DNA of 64,000 nt from Actinomadura latina NBRC 106108 (GTDB taxonomy: Bacteria > Actinomycetota > Actinomycetes > Streptosporangiales > Streptosporangiaceae): NCBI RefSeq assembly GCF_001552195.1, contig NZ_BCQS01000011.1:334183-398182 (forward strand). The letters run 5' to 3'. Shown one piece after another: positions 38,505 through 46,260 of the stretch (its first letter is position 1; each line of letters begins with the position of its first letter). The notes beneath the pieces were generated by a model, which saw only the letters and a program-made list of their open reading frames with translations, was not told where the DNA came from and ran no database searches. Position numbers and translations under genes: made by a program.

Positions 38505-38533
38505 TTGACGTGGCAGGACCGTACCTGTGCAAT
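38505..38533 (+). promoter_or_regulatory. Predicted promoter of the Liv operon
   Basis: TTGACG (38505-38510) and TGCAAT (38528-38533) are 17 nt apart. The -10 is embedded in the left half of operator D. Confidence 0.5.
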
Positions 38534-38545
38534 GTCACATGTCAT
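38527..38545. promoter_or_regulatory. Operator D, GTGCAAT-N5-ATGTCAT
   Basis: The left arm is a perfect consensus copy and the right arm matches at 4 of 7 positions. It covers the predicted -10 of the amino-acid transporter operon, 58 nt before the lipoprotein start. Confidence 0.5.
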
Positions 38546-38603
38546 ACGGAGACGGTCGCATCGGCGCAGCGCCACCTTGACCGCCTCAGAAGGGAAGACC
38601 CGG

Positions 38604-39755
38604 ATGAAGAAGCTCGCGTTGGGCGCCGTCCTCGGAGCGGCGTCCCTGGCGGTGTCCGCCTGCGGCCAGGGACTGCTCGGTTCGGACGACACCGCGGATT
38701 CGGGCCCGATCGTGATCGGGATGGTGGTCCCGTTGTCGGGCGCCAGCGCCGACATCGGCCCGTACATGAAGAACGGCGCCCAGATGGCCGTCGACGAGAT
38801 CAACGCGCGCGGCGGCGTCCACGGCCGGACGCTGCGGCTGCGCGCTGAGGACGGCGCCTGCGACCCGAAGACCGCGGTCGCGGCGGCCAGCAAGCTGGTC
38901 GCCGCCGAGATCGTCGTCTCGGTGGGCGGCTACTGCTCAGGGGCGACGCTGCCCACGCTCCCCGTCTTCGACCGCGCCGCGATCCCGATGATCATCCCCG
39001 CGGCGAACTCCACCGAACTGGTCGAGCAGCGGCTCGAGCACGTGTTCCTGCTCAACGGGACCGGCGACCAGCAGGCGCTGGCGGCGATGAACTGGATGGC
39101 CAAGAGCGGCGCACGGAAGGTCGCGGTCCTGCACGACAACACGTCCTACTCCAAGGACATCGCAACGCGGACCGCCACCGCGCTCGAGAAGCCCGGTGGC
39201 CCGGAGAAGACGGCTTTGGACGCCGTCAACCCCGGTGAGAGCGACTACTCCGCGAACATCGCGAACGTCCTGAAGACCGGACCCGACTTCATCTACTGGA
39301 CCGGTTACTACCAGGAGGGCGGCCTACTCGTACGGCAGTTCCGGCAGGCCGGGTACAAGGGCGCGTTCATGGTCGGCGACGGCTCGGTGGACGCCAAACT
39401 CATCAAGATCGCCGGGGAGAAGGCCGCGGACGGCGTCTACGCCACCATGACTCAGACGCCCGACACGATCGAGGGTGCGGGCGGCTGGATCGCCACCTAC
39501 AAGCGGAAGTTCGGCAGTGACCCCGGCCCGTACTCGACCCAGTCCTACGACGCGGTGCGGGTCGCGGCCGAGGCCGTCGCCAAGGCCGGCGGCACCGACG
39601 GCGACAAGGTCGCGAAGGAACTCGCGGACATCGACGGCTTCCCGATCTTCTCCGGGCCGCTGAAGTTCACCCCGCGGCACACGCTCAGCAACGGCGGCTT
39701 CGTGATCCTCGTGGTCAAGGACGGCGCCTTCGAGTTGCACGACGCGCTGAAGTAG
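38604..39755 (+). CDS. Branched-chain-type amino-acid-binding lipoprotein (LivK-like)
   Basis: ATG 38604 begins a lipoprotein signal (KKLALGAVLGAASLAVSAC); 383 aa. The mature part is a type I periplasmic-binding fold (IVIGMVVPLSGASADIGPYM, VGGYCSGATLPTLPVF, YWTGYYQEGGLLVRQF). It feeds LivHMGF downstream. Its place next to hydroxyproline genes suggests that proline or hydroxyproline is imported, which is inference. Confidence 0.88.
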   Translation: MKKLALGAVLGAASLAVSACGQGLLGSDDTADSGPIVIGMVVPLSGASADIGPYMKNGAQMAVDEINARGGVHGRTLRLRAEDGACDPKTAVAAASKLVAAEIVVSVGGYCSGATLPTLPVFDRAAIPMIIPAANSTELVEQRLEHVFLLNGTGDQQALAAMNWMAKSGARKVAVLHDNTSYSKDIATRTATALEKPGGPEKTALDAVNPGESDYSANIANVLKTGPDFIYWTGYYQEGGLLVRQFRQAGYKGAFMVGDGSVDAKLIKIAGEKAADGVYATMTQTPDTIEGAGGWIATYKRKFGSDPGPYSTQSYDAVRVAAEAVAKAGGTDGDKVAKELADIDGFPIFSGPLKFTPRHTLSNGGFVILVVKDGAFELHDALK

Positions 39756-39761
39756 CCGCCG

Positions 39762-40655
39762 ATGTCGCAATTGATCTGGAACGGGCTTTTCGTCGGCTCG
39801 TTCTACGCACTGGTCGCGCTCGGCTACACCATGGTCTACGGGATCATCAAGCTGCTCAACTTCGCCCACGGCGACCTGTACATGCTCGGCGCGTTCACCG
39901 GATTCGCCATGCTCGGCGCGATGGGCGGCCTGGTGCGTTCCTCGTCGCTGGTGGCGCTGCTCGCCGTCCTGGTCCTCACAATGATCACCACCGGGACGGT
40001 CGGGCTCGCGATCGAGCGCGTGGCCTACCGTCCACTGCGCGGGACGCCCCGTCTGTCTCTGCTGATCACGGCCGTCGGCGCATCGTTCGCGCTGGAGTAC
40101 GGCACCCGGATCGTGACCGGCCCCAACCCGCGCGTCTACCCGGTGCGCTTGGACGGCGCGTCCTTCACCGTCCTCGGCGCCCGCGTCACGATGCAGCAGC
40201 TCGTGCTGATGGGCATCTCGCTGGCGCTGATGGCGGGACTGGCGCTGCTCATCGGACGGACGCGGCAGGGCCGCGCTATGCGCGCCATCGCACTCGATCC
40301 CAAAGCGTGCCTGCTGATGGGCGTCAACGTGGACGCGGTCATCGCGCGCACGTTCTTCATCGGCTCGGCGATGGCCGGCGCCGCGGGCGTGATGGCCGGC
40401 GGTTACTACGGAAAGATCGACTTCCTGATGGGATTCATCATCGGACTCAAAGCGTTCACGGCGGCCGTCATCGGCGGCATCGGGAACGTTCCCGGCACGA
40501 TGCTGGGGGCCCTCGTGCTGGGCATGCTCGAGTCGTTCGGCACCCACTGGGTCGGCGGCGAGTGGCGGGACGTGTTCGCGTTCGGCTTCCTCATCCTCTT
40601 CCTCACCGTGCGCCCGACCGGGCTGCTCGGCGAGCGCGTCACGGAGCGCGTGTGA
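39762..40655 (+). CDS. livH: Branched-chain amino-acid ABC permease LivH
   Basis: The 297-aa permease starts 6 nt after the binding-protein stop. Typical features are ALGYTMVYGIIKLLNFAHGD near the N-terminus and GLKAFTAAVIGGIGNVPGTM near the end, across about eight helices. Its stop shares one base with the livM start. Confidence 0.9.
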   Translation: MSQLIWNGLFVGSFYALVALGYTMVYGIIKLLNFAHGDLYMLGAFTGFAMLGAMGGLVRSSSLVALLAVLVLTMITTGTVGLAIERVAYRPLRGTPRLSLLITAVGASFALEYGTRIVTGPNPRVYPVRLDGASFTVLGARVTMQQLVLMGISLALMAGLALLIGRTRQGRAMRAIALDPKACLLMGVNVDAVIARTFFIGSAMAGAAGVMAGGYYGKIDFLMGFIIGLKAFTAAVIGGIGNVPGTMLGALVLGMLESFGTHWVGGEWRDVFAFGFLILFLTVRPTGLLGERVTERV

Positions 40656-41653
40656 TGACCGCCGTGCGCGACCGGGTGGCGAGACGGCCTGGAACCAGCG
40701 CGGTCTCACGCCTGCTGGAGAGCCGCCATCTCGGCTGGGCCGGCCTGGCCGTCGGCCTGGCCGCGCCGTTCGCGATCGCGACGCCGTACGCGATGAACAT
40801 CATGACCAGCGCGGTCATCTTCGTGATGCTCGCCGTCGGCCTGAACATCGTGGTCGGCTACTGCGGCCTGCTAGACCTCGGCTTCGCCGCGTTCTTCGCG
40901 GTCGGCGCCTACACGAGCGGCCTGGTGGCGACCCGGCTGGGCTGGCCGCTGCTCGCGACGATCCCGTTCGTCGTCGTCGCGACCGTGACCGCCGGAATCG
41001 TCATCGGCGGCCCGACACTGCGGCTGCGCAGCGACTATCTGGCGATCGTGACGCTCGGCTTCGGGGAGATCGTCCGGATCATCGCCAACAACCTGGATGT
41101 CACGGGCGGACCGTCCGGGATCTACGGCATCCCCGGTCTGTTCGGTGACCACGCCGGTGACCCGGTGGTGTTCTACTACGCCGTGCTGCTGATCGTCGCG
41201 GCGGCGGTGCTGCTGGCGGGGCGGCTGGGACGGTCCCGGCTCGGCCGCGCGTGGCGGTTCGTCCGGGAGGATGAGGACGCTGCCGAGGCGATGGGCGTCC
41301 ACACGTACCGGGTCAAGATGGCCGCCTACATCGCGGGGGCGGTCTGGGGCGGGCTCGCGGGCGTGCTGTTCGCCGCGCAGCTGTCGGCGATCTCCCCGGC
41401 GAGCTTCACGTTCCTGCAGTCGGCGCTGGTGCTGATGGCGGTCGTGCTCGGCGGGATGGGCTCCACACCCGGCGTCGTCATCGGCGCCGTCGTGATCAGC
41501 CTGCTGCCCGAGATCCTCCGGGACCTGGCCGACTACCGGTTCTTCGTGTTCGGCGTGCTGCTGATCGCCATGATGATCAGCCGCCCGCAGGGACTCTGGC
41601 CGCACCGCTCGCGGGAGACGGCCCGGACGGCCGCCCGGTCGGAGGAGGCGTGA
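40655..41653 (+). CDS. livM: Branched-chain amino-acid ABC permease LivM
   Basis: The 332-aa permease starts at ATG 40655 (TGATG junction). It has MLAVGLNIVVGYCGLLDLG, LRLRSDYLAIVTLGFGEI and VVLGGMGSTPGVVIGA, all characteristic of LivM. Confidence 0.9.
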   Translation: MTAVRDRVARRPGTSAVSRLLESRHLGWAGLAVGLAAPFAIATPYAMNIMTSAVIFVMLAVGLNIVVGYCGLLDLGFAAFFAVGAYTSGLVATRLGWPLLATIPFVVVATVTAGIVIGGPTLRLRSDYLAIVTLGFGEIVRIIANNLDVTGGPSGIYGIPGLFGDHAGDPVVFYYAVLLIVAAAVLLAGRLGRSRLGRAWRFVREDEDAAEAMGVHTYRVKMAAYIAGAVWGGLAGVLFAAQLSAISPASFTFLQSALVLMAVVLGGMGSTPGVVIGAVVISLLPEILRDLADYRFFVFGVLLIAMMISRPQGLWPHRSRETARTAARSEEA

Positions 41654-42480
41654 TGCTCGACGTACGGGATCTGCGGCTCGCGTTCGGCGGCGTCCGCGCG
41701 GTCGACGGGCTCACCTTCGGCGTGCACGCGGGCGAGATCGTCTCCATCATCGGCCCGAACGGGGCGGGCAAGACCTCCGCGTTCAACTGCGTCACCGGCT
41801 TCTACAAGCCGACCAGTGGCCGGGTCGTCCTGGACGGCACCGACATCACCGGGCGGCGCCCATCGGCGATTGCCGCGCGCGGCCTGTCGCGGACGTTCCA
41901 GAATCTCCGTGTGTTCGGCGACCTGTCGGTGCTGGACAACGTGCGGGCCGGCACGCACCTCTGGATGCGGCAGCGCGTCGTCGACGTGCTGCTGCACACC
42001 CCGCGCTACCGGCGTAGTGAGCAGGCGGCAACGGACGAGGCACACAGATGGCTCGACTTCACCGGGCTCCGCGGGGACCGGACGGGCCTTGTCAGGCACC
42101 TCCCCTACGGGGAGCAGCGACGGGTCGAGATCGCGCGGGCGCTGGCCCGCCGGCCGTCCCTGCTGCTGCTCGACGAGCCCGCCGCCGGGCTCAACCACGC
42201 GGAAAAGACGGAGCTGCTCGGCCTGATCCGACGAATCCGGGAGCTGGGCATCGCCGTCGCCGTCATCGAGCACGACATGGGGCTGGTCATGGAGGTCTCC
42301 GACCGGATCGTCGTGCTCGACCACGGTAGGGAGATCGCGGACGGTGCGCCCGCCGAGGTCCGGGGCGACCCCGCGGTGATCGCGGCGTATCTCGGGCGCG
42401 ACACGGAACCGGAGGAGAGCGGGCCGGAGCAGAGCGGGCCGGAGCAGAGCGGGGAGGTGCGCGGTGCTCGAACTGACTGA
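41653..42480 (+). CDS. livG: Branched-chain amino-acid ABC ATPase LivG
   Basis: The 275-aa ATPase follows GGAGGAGG; GTG 41650 immediately before ATG 41653 is an alternative start. Walker A is GPNGAGKTSAFN, Walker B is LLLLDEPAAGLNH and the H-loop is VIEHDMGLVM. The signature region is YGEQRRVEIA. The tail has three short tandem copies around Ser-Gly-Pro-Glu-Gln, unusual but at a dispensable end. It overlaps livF by 17 nt. Confidence 0.9.
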   Translation: MLDVRDLRLAFGGVRAVDGLTFGVHAGEIVSIIGPNGAGKTSAFNCVTGFYKPTSGRVVLDGTDITGRRPSAIAARGLSRTFQNLRVFGDLSVLDNVRAGTHLWMRQRVVDVLLHTPRYRRSEQAATDEAHRWLDFTGLRGDRTGLVRHLPYGEQRRVEIARALARRPSLLLLDEPAAGLNHAEKTELLGLIRRIRELGIAVAVIEHDMGLVMEVSDRIVVLDHGREIADGAPAEVRGDPAVIAAYLGRDTEPEESGPEQSGPEQSGEVRGARTD

Positions 42481-43174
42481 CATCACGGTGAAGTACGGCG
42501 GGGTGACCGCGCTGAACGGCCTGTCGCTCACCATCGGGAAGGGCGAGACGGTGGCGCTGCTGGGCGGCAACGGCGCCGGGAAGACGACGACGTTGTCGGC
42601 GATCTCGGGGCTGGTCCGCCCGTCCGGCGGCGACATCAGGTACGAGGGCGAGTCGGTGGCCGGGGCCGCCCCGCCTTCGATCGTGGCGCGCGGCCTGGTG
42701 CACGTGCCCGAGGGACGGCGGGTCTTCAGCACCCTGACCGTCCACGAGAACCTGCTGCTCGGCGGGTACCTCGTCCGGGACGGCCGCGAGTTGGCGAGGC
42801 GGATCGACCGGGTCTACGGGTTGCTCCCCCGGCTGGCGGAGCGGCGCGGGCAGGAGGGCGGCACGCTGTCCGGCGGCGAGCAGCAGATGCTCGCCATCGG
42901 CCGCGCCCTGGTCGCCGGGCCGAGGCTGCTGATGCTGGACGAGCCGTCGATGGGCCTCGCGCCCCTCGTCGCGGCGGCGGTCATGGAGGTCGTCCGCGAC
43001 GTCGCCGCGAACGGGACGGCCGTCCTGCTGGTCGAGCAGAACGCCAGGGCGGCGCTCGGCATCGCCCGGCGCGGCTACGTGATCGAGAACGGCCGCTGCG
43101 TGCTGGCGGGCTCGGCCGCCGAGTTGTCCGCCGACCCGCGCGTGGTCGAGGCCTACCTGGGAGGCGCGGTGTGA
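42464..43174 (+). CDS. livF: Branched-chain amino-acid ABC ATPase LivF
   Basis: The 236-aa ATPase starts at GTG 42464 inside livG. Walker A is GGNGAGKTTT, the signature is LSGGEQQMLA and Walker B is LLMLDEPSMGLAP. It completes the five-gene Liv operon. Confidence 0.9.
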   Translation: MLELTDITVKYGGVTALNGLSLTIGKGETVALLGGNGAGKTTTLSAISGLVRPSGGDIRYEGESVAGAAPPSIVARGLVHVPEGRRVFSTLTVHENLLLGGYLVRDGRELARRIDRVYGLLPRLAERRGQEGGTLSGGEQQMLAIGRALVAGPRLLMLDEPSMGLAPLVAAAVMEVVRDVAANGTAVLLVEQNARAALGIARRGYVIENGRCVLAGSAAELSADPRVVEAYLGGAV

Positions 43175-43193
43175 CCGCGACAGCGGGGGCCTT

Positions 43194-43227
43194 CCCGCCG
43201 GCCGTGCCCACGGGGGCGGTCGGCGGG
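43194..43227. terminator. Terminator between livF and gntR
   Basis: CCCGCCGGCCG (43194-43204) pairs with CGGTCGGCGGG (43217-43227), with one G-U pair and a 12-nt loop, between convergent stops at 43174 and 43246. Confidence 0.5.
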
Positions 43228-43245
43228 TCCCCAGCGCCCAGGCGG

Positions 43246-43911
43246 CTAGTGGTGTTCGGGGCGGTCTGCCCAGATTCCGCGGATGTGGCGGAGGTGGTGG
43301 TCCATCAAAGCCTCCGTGGCCGCCAGGTCACCGCTCGCCACGGCCTCCAGAAGCTCCTCGTGCTCGCGGGCGGACGGCTCCAGTTCACCGCGTTCCGCCA
43401 GCCGTGGCACACCGTACAGCCGGGACATGTAGCGAAGCTCGCTCACCAGCCGGGTGATGTGGGAGTTGCCGCCAAGTTCGAGCAGCGCGAGATGGAAGCG
43501 ATGGTCCGCCTCGATGTAGGCGAGGACGTCCCGGTTCCCGGCGGCCGTCACGATCGCCTCGGCCAGGGGCCGCAGCGCGTAGACCTCCTCGGCGCGCGCG
43601 GTCTGCGCGACCCGCACGATGGTGGGGACCTCGATCAGGGCCCGCACCTCCGTGATCTCGTCCAGTTCTCGCTCGGACAGTTCGGTGACCCGGAAGCCCT
43701 TGTTGCGGACGACGTCGACCAGCCCCTCCCTGGCCAGGTCGATCATGGCCTCCCGGACGGGGGTCGCCGACACTCCGAACCGCTCGGCGAGCGCCGGGGC
43801 GGAGTAGACCACGCCCGGCCGCATCTCCCCGCTGACGATCGCCGCCCGGAGCGCATGGGCGATCTGCACCCGCACGCTCTTGCGCGGGCCCAGGGCAGGA
43901 AGATTCAGCAT
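43246..43911 (-). CDS. GntR-family regulator (FCD/FadR type), second copy
   Basis: The likely start is ATG 43911, preceded by GGAGGGAG, giving 221 aa; the frame extends to 43989 through operator E, so a longer form is unlikely. The HTH is MRPGVVYSAPALAERFGVS, then ATPVREAMIDLAREGL. The FCD domain contains DHRFHLALLEL and EHEELLEAV. Operator E sits about 60 nt upstream, fitting autoregulation. It faces the XRE-cupin gene and hydroxyproline operon. Confidence 0.87.
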   Translation of the reverse strand: MLNLPALGPRKSVRVQIAHALRAAIVSGEMRPGVVYSAPALAERFGVSATPVREAMIDLAREGLVDVVRNKGFRVTELSERELDEITEVRALIEVPTIVRVAQTARAEEVYALRPLAEAIVTAAGNRDVLAYIEADHRFHLALLELGGNSHITRLVSELRYMSRLYGVPRLAERGELEPSAREHEELLEAVASGDLAATEALMDHHLRHIRGIWADRPEHH

Positions 43912-43970
43912 CTGGGTCGTGACTCCCTCCGGGGCGTGGTGCCCCGCCGGCACGACGGCCGGACCGGCCG

Positions 43971-43989
43971 GTGACATGTAGTATTGCAC
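43971..43989. promoter_or_regulatory. Operator E, GTGACAT-N5-ATTGCAC
   Basis: The right arm is perfect and the left arm keeps GTG at its outer end and AT at its inner end (5 of 7). It lies in the divergent region between gntR (minus) and the XRE-cupin gene (plus). Confidence 0.5.
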
Positions 43990-44045
43990 TCACGGAGGCG
44001 GCCCGACTCGGCGTCCCCGTCCAGCCCGCCCGCAGGTACACTAAG

Positions 44046-44063
44046 CGTTCGGTAGAGCGAACG
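44046..44063. promoter_or_regulatory. Operator CGTTCG-N6-CGAACG upstream of the XRE-cupin gene
   Basis: CGTTCG (44046-44051) and CGAACG (44058-44063) form a perfect dyad 23 nt before GTG 44086. A longer version of the same motif precedes the hydroxyproline operon, so autoregulation by the XRE-cupin protein is likely. Confidence 0.6.
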
Positions 44064-44085
44064 CCGTGGGGAAGGGCGTGGGCGT

Positions 44086-44697
44086 GTGGGCGCATCAGCG
44101 GAGTCGGTGCGGGACGTGCTGGCCGGCAATCTGCGCCGCGCGCGGCTGGAGCTCGGGCTGTCGCTGTCGGAGCTGTCACGCCGGTCGAGGATCGGCAAGG
44201 CGACGCTGTCCCAGCTGGAGGCCGGCGCGGGGAACCCCACGATCGAGACGGTGTTCAGCCTGTCGCGCGTCCTGGAGATCCCCATCTCCGACCTGCTCGA
44301 CCGCCAGGAGCCGTCCGGGCTCACCGTGGTCCGGGGGGCGCACGTCGAGGTGCTGCGCGGTGAGGGCGTCGATCTGCGGCCGCTGCGCGGCATCGCGTCC
44401 GGCGGCGCCATGTTCGAGGTGTACGACCAGCAGGTCAGGGCCGGTCGCCGGCAGGACTCGCTGGGCCATGTCGGCACCGAGCACACCATCGTCCAGGCCG
44501 GGCGGCTCGGCGTTCGGGTGGACGACCGGGACGTGGAACTCGGCCCCGGCGACTACGTCGCGTTCGACGCCCGGCTGCCCCACGGCTACCTGGCGCTCGA
44601 CGGGCCCGTGCGCTCCGTGCTGCTCCTGCAATATGACGCCGACCAGCGTCTTCACTCCTCGCAAGGGGAACGGGCGCACCGGGACCACACGTCCTGA
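44086..44697 (+). CDS. XRE-family regulator with cupin effector domain
   Basis: The 203-aa protein has an N-terminal XRE HTH (LRRARLELGLSLSELSRRSR, then IGKATLSQLEAGAGNPT) and a C-terminal cupin (GTEHTIVQAGRLGVRVDDRD, LGPGDYVAFDARLPHGYLAL). Such regulators bind amino-acid or sugar ligands in the cupin. GTG 44086 has a purine-rich SD (GGGAAGGG). The matching operators before itself and before the catabolic operon make it the best candidate hydroxyproline-pathway regulator. Confidence 0.88.
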   Translation: MGASAESVRDVLAGNLRRARLELGLSLSELSRRSRIGKATLSQLEAGAGNPTIETVFSLSRVLEIPISDLLDRQEPSGLTVVRGAHVEVLRGEGVDLRPLRGIASGGAMFEVYDQQVRAGRRQDSLGHVGTEHTIVQAGRLGVRVDDRDVELGPGDYVAFDARLPHGYLALDGPVRSVLLLQYDADQRLHSSQGERAHRDHTS

Positions 44698-44716
44698 CAC
44701 TCCCTCGCCACCCCCA

Positions 44717-44745
44717 TTGACATCCGCGCGCGGGAGACATAACGT
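44717..44745 (+). promoter_or_regulatory. Promoter of the hydroxyproline operon
   Basis: TTGACA (44717-44722) and TAACGT (44740-44745) have 17-nt spacing. The start point would fall in the following operator. Confidence 0.6.
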
Positions 44746-44748
44746 CAA

Positions 44749-44772
44749 ATTCGTTCGCTATATCGAACGAAT
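44749..44772. promoter_or_regulatory. Operator ATTCGTTCG-N6-CGAACGAAT of the hydroxyproline operon
   Basis: Perfect 9-bp arms lie just past the -10 and end 10 nt before ATG 44783, so a bound protein would block initiation. The core equals the site before the XRE-cupin gene. Confidence 0.7.
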
Positions 44773-44782
44773 GGAGTGGGTG

Positions 44783-45949
44783 ATGGCGCGGGTTGTGGTG
44801 CTCGGTGCCGGGATCATCGGCGCCGCCTGTGCCCGCGAACTCGCCCTGGCGGGGTGCGACGTCACGGTCGTGGACCGCGACGGCCCCGCCGCGGCGACCA
44901 CCGCGCACGGCGAGGGCAACGTCCTGGTCTCCGACAAGGGACCCGGTCCCGAACTGGAGCTCGCGAAGCTGTCCCGGCGACTGTGGCCGCAGATCCTCCA
45001 GATCCTCCCGGACGCGGACGCGGACGCTGTGGAGTGGGAGCCCAAGGGCGGCATCGTCGTCGCGACCACCGGCGAAGGCGCGCGAACCCTGCGGGAGTTC
45101 GCGGCGTCCCAGCGCGCGGCCGGCATCGACGCCGCCGACCTGGACGCCGCCGCCCTCGCTGACTGGGAACCGCACCTCACCCGTGATTGCACCACCGCCG
45201 TCCACTACCCCGGCGATGCGCAGGTTCAGCCCGCCGGCGCGGCCACCGCGCTGCTCGCCGACGCCGTCCGCGCCGGCACTGCCCTGCGCACCGGACACGA
45301 GATCACCGGCGCCGTCGTGCGCAGCGGCCGCATCACCGGCGTCCGCACCCGCGCCGGAACCATCGAGGGGGACGCATTCGTCAACGCCACCGGCCCGTGG
45401 TCCGGCGAGGTCGCCGCACGGCTGGGCGTACGGCTGGACGTCAGGCCCCGGCGCGGCGAGGTGCTCGTCACCGCGCCGATGCCGCCGACCGTCTTCCACA
45501 AGGTCTACGACGCGGACTATGTGGGCGCCGTCGGCAGCGGCGCCGGAGACCTGCAGGCGTCCGCCGTGGTCGAATCCACCCGTGCCGGGACGGTCCTCAT
45601 CGGCTCGTCGCGGCGCCGGGTCGCATTCGACGACCGGCTCCGTCCCGAGGTCCTGTCGGTCATCGCGGGCAAGGCGCTCCGCCTCTTCCCCTCCCTGGCC
45701 GGCGTGCCGGTGATGCGCGCCTACGGCGGGTTCCGCCCGTACGTCGCCGACCACCTGCCCGTCATCGGCGCCGACCCGCGCCTGAGCGGGCTCTGGCACG
45801 CCACCGGCCACGAGGGCGCCGGCATCGGGCTCTCGGTCGGGACGGCCGCCCTGCTGCGCGACCTGCTGCTCGATCGCGAACCCGACATCGACGCGGAGCC
45901 GTTCAGGGTCGACCGGCCCGCCCTCCAAGCCGAAGGGGAGAACGGATGA
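44783..45949 (+). CDS. DadA-like FAD oxidoreductase, D-hydroxyproline dehydrogenase beta-type subunit
   Basis: The 388-aa flavoprotein has an N-terminal FAD-binding fingerprint (VVVLGAGIIGAACARELALA) and a DAO fold ending in GLWHATGHEGAGIGLSVGTA. ATG 44783 is preferred over ATG 44771, which lies inside the operator. Together with the small ferredoxin-like and FAD/NAD(P)-type partners it matches the three-subunit D-hydroxyproline dehydrogenase (LhpBEF type), which oxidises cis-4-hydroxy-D-proline to pyrroline-4-hydroxy-2-carboxylate. The stop overlaps the next start (ATGA). Confidence 0.85.
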   Translation: MARVVVLGAGIIGAACARELALAGCDVTVVDRDGPAAATTAHGEGNVLVSDKGPGPELELAKLSRRLWPQILQILPDADADAVEWEPKGGIVVATTGEGARTLREFAASQRAAGIDAADLDAAALADWEPHLTRDCTTAVHYPGDAQVQPAGAATALLADAVRAGTALRTGHEITGAVVRSGRITGVRTRAGTIEGDAFVNATGPWSGEVAARLGVRLDVRPRRGEVLVTAPMPPTVFHKVYDADYVGAVGSGAGDLQASAVVESTRAGTVLIGSSRRRVAFDDRLRPEVLSVIAGKALRLFPSLAGVPVMRAYGGFRPYVADHLPVIGADPRLSGLWHATGHEGAGIGLSVGTAALLRDLLLDREPDIDAEPFRVDRPALQAEGENG

Positions 45950-46260
45950 GCCCGAGACTCGCGCGCACCGCCGGCAACGCGGCTGGGCGACGGGAGATCC
46001 CGCTGCGGATCACCGTGGACGGCGAACCGCTCACCGGCATCGAGGGCCAGACGATCGCCGGAGTGCTGCTGGCGTCCGGGCGGCTGGCCTGGCGCGAAGG
46101 CCCGTCCGGCTCCCCGCGCGGCGTCTTCTGCGGCATCGGTGCCTGCTTCGACTGCCTCGTCACCGTCAACGGCGTCCGCGACGTGCGGGCCTGCCGCCGC
46201 CGCGCCCGCGACGGCGACGCGGTCGCCACCCAGTCCCGCGCGAGGGAGGACGCCCGATGA
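45946..46260 (+). CDS. Small (2Fe-2S) subunit of the dehydrogenase
   Basis: The 104-aa protein is a Fer2-fold subunit with CGIGACFDCLV and a later Cys (VRACRRR) to hold the [2Fe-2S] cluster, as in the gamma subunits of HcnA/SoxA/LhpE-type dehydrogenases. It is overlapped on both sides by 4 nt, which indicates fixed stoichiometry with the two flavoprotein subunits. Confidence 0.85.
   Translation: MSPRLARTAGNAAGRREIPLRITVDGEPLTGIEGQTIAGVLLASGRLAWREGPSGSPRGVFCGIGACFDCLVTVNGVRDVRACRRRARDGDAVATQSRAREDAR

Noticed and set aside
42412..42458. 15-nt tandem repeats encoding Ser-Gly-Pro-Glu-Gln at the end of livG
   Set aside because: Simple in-frame expansion in a disordered tail; no sign of function.
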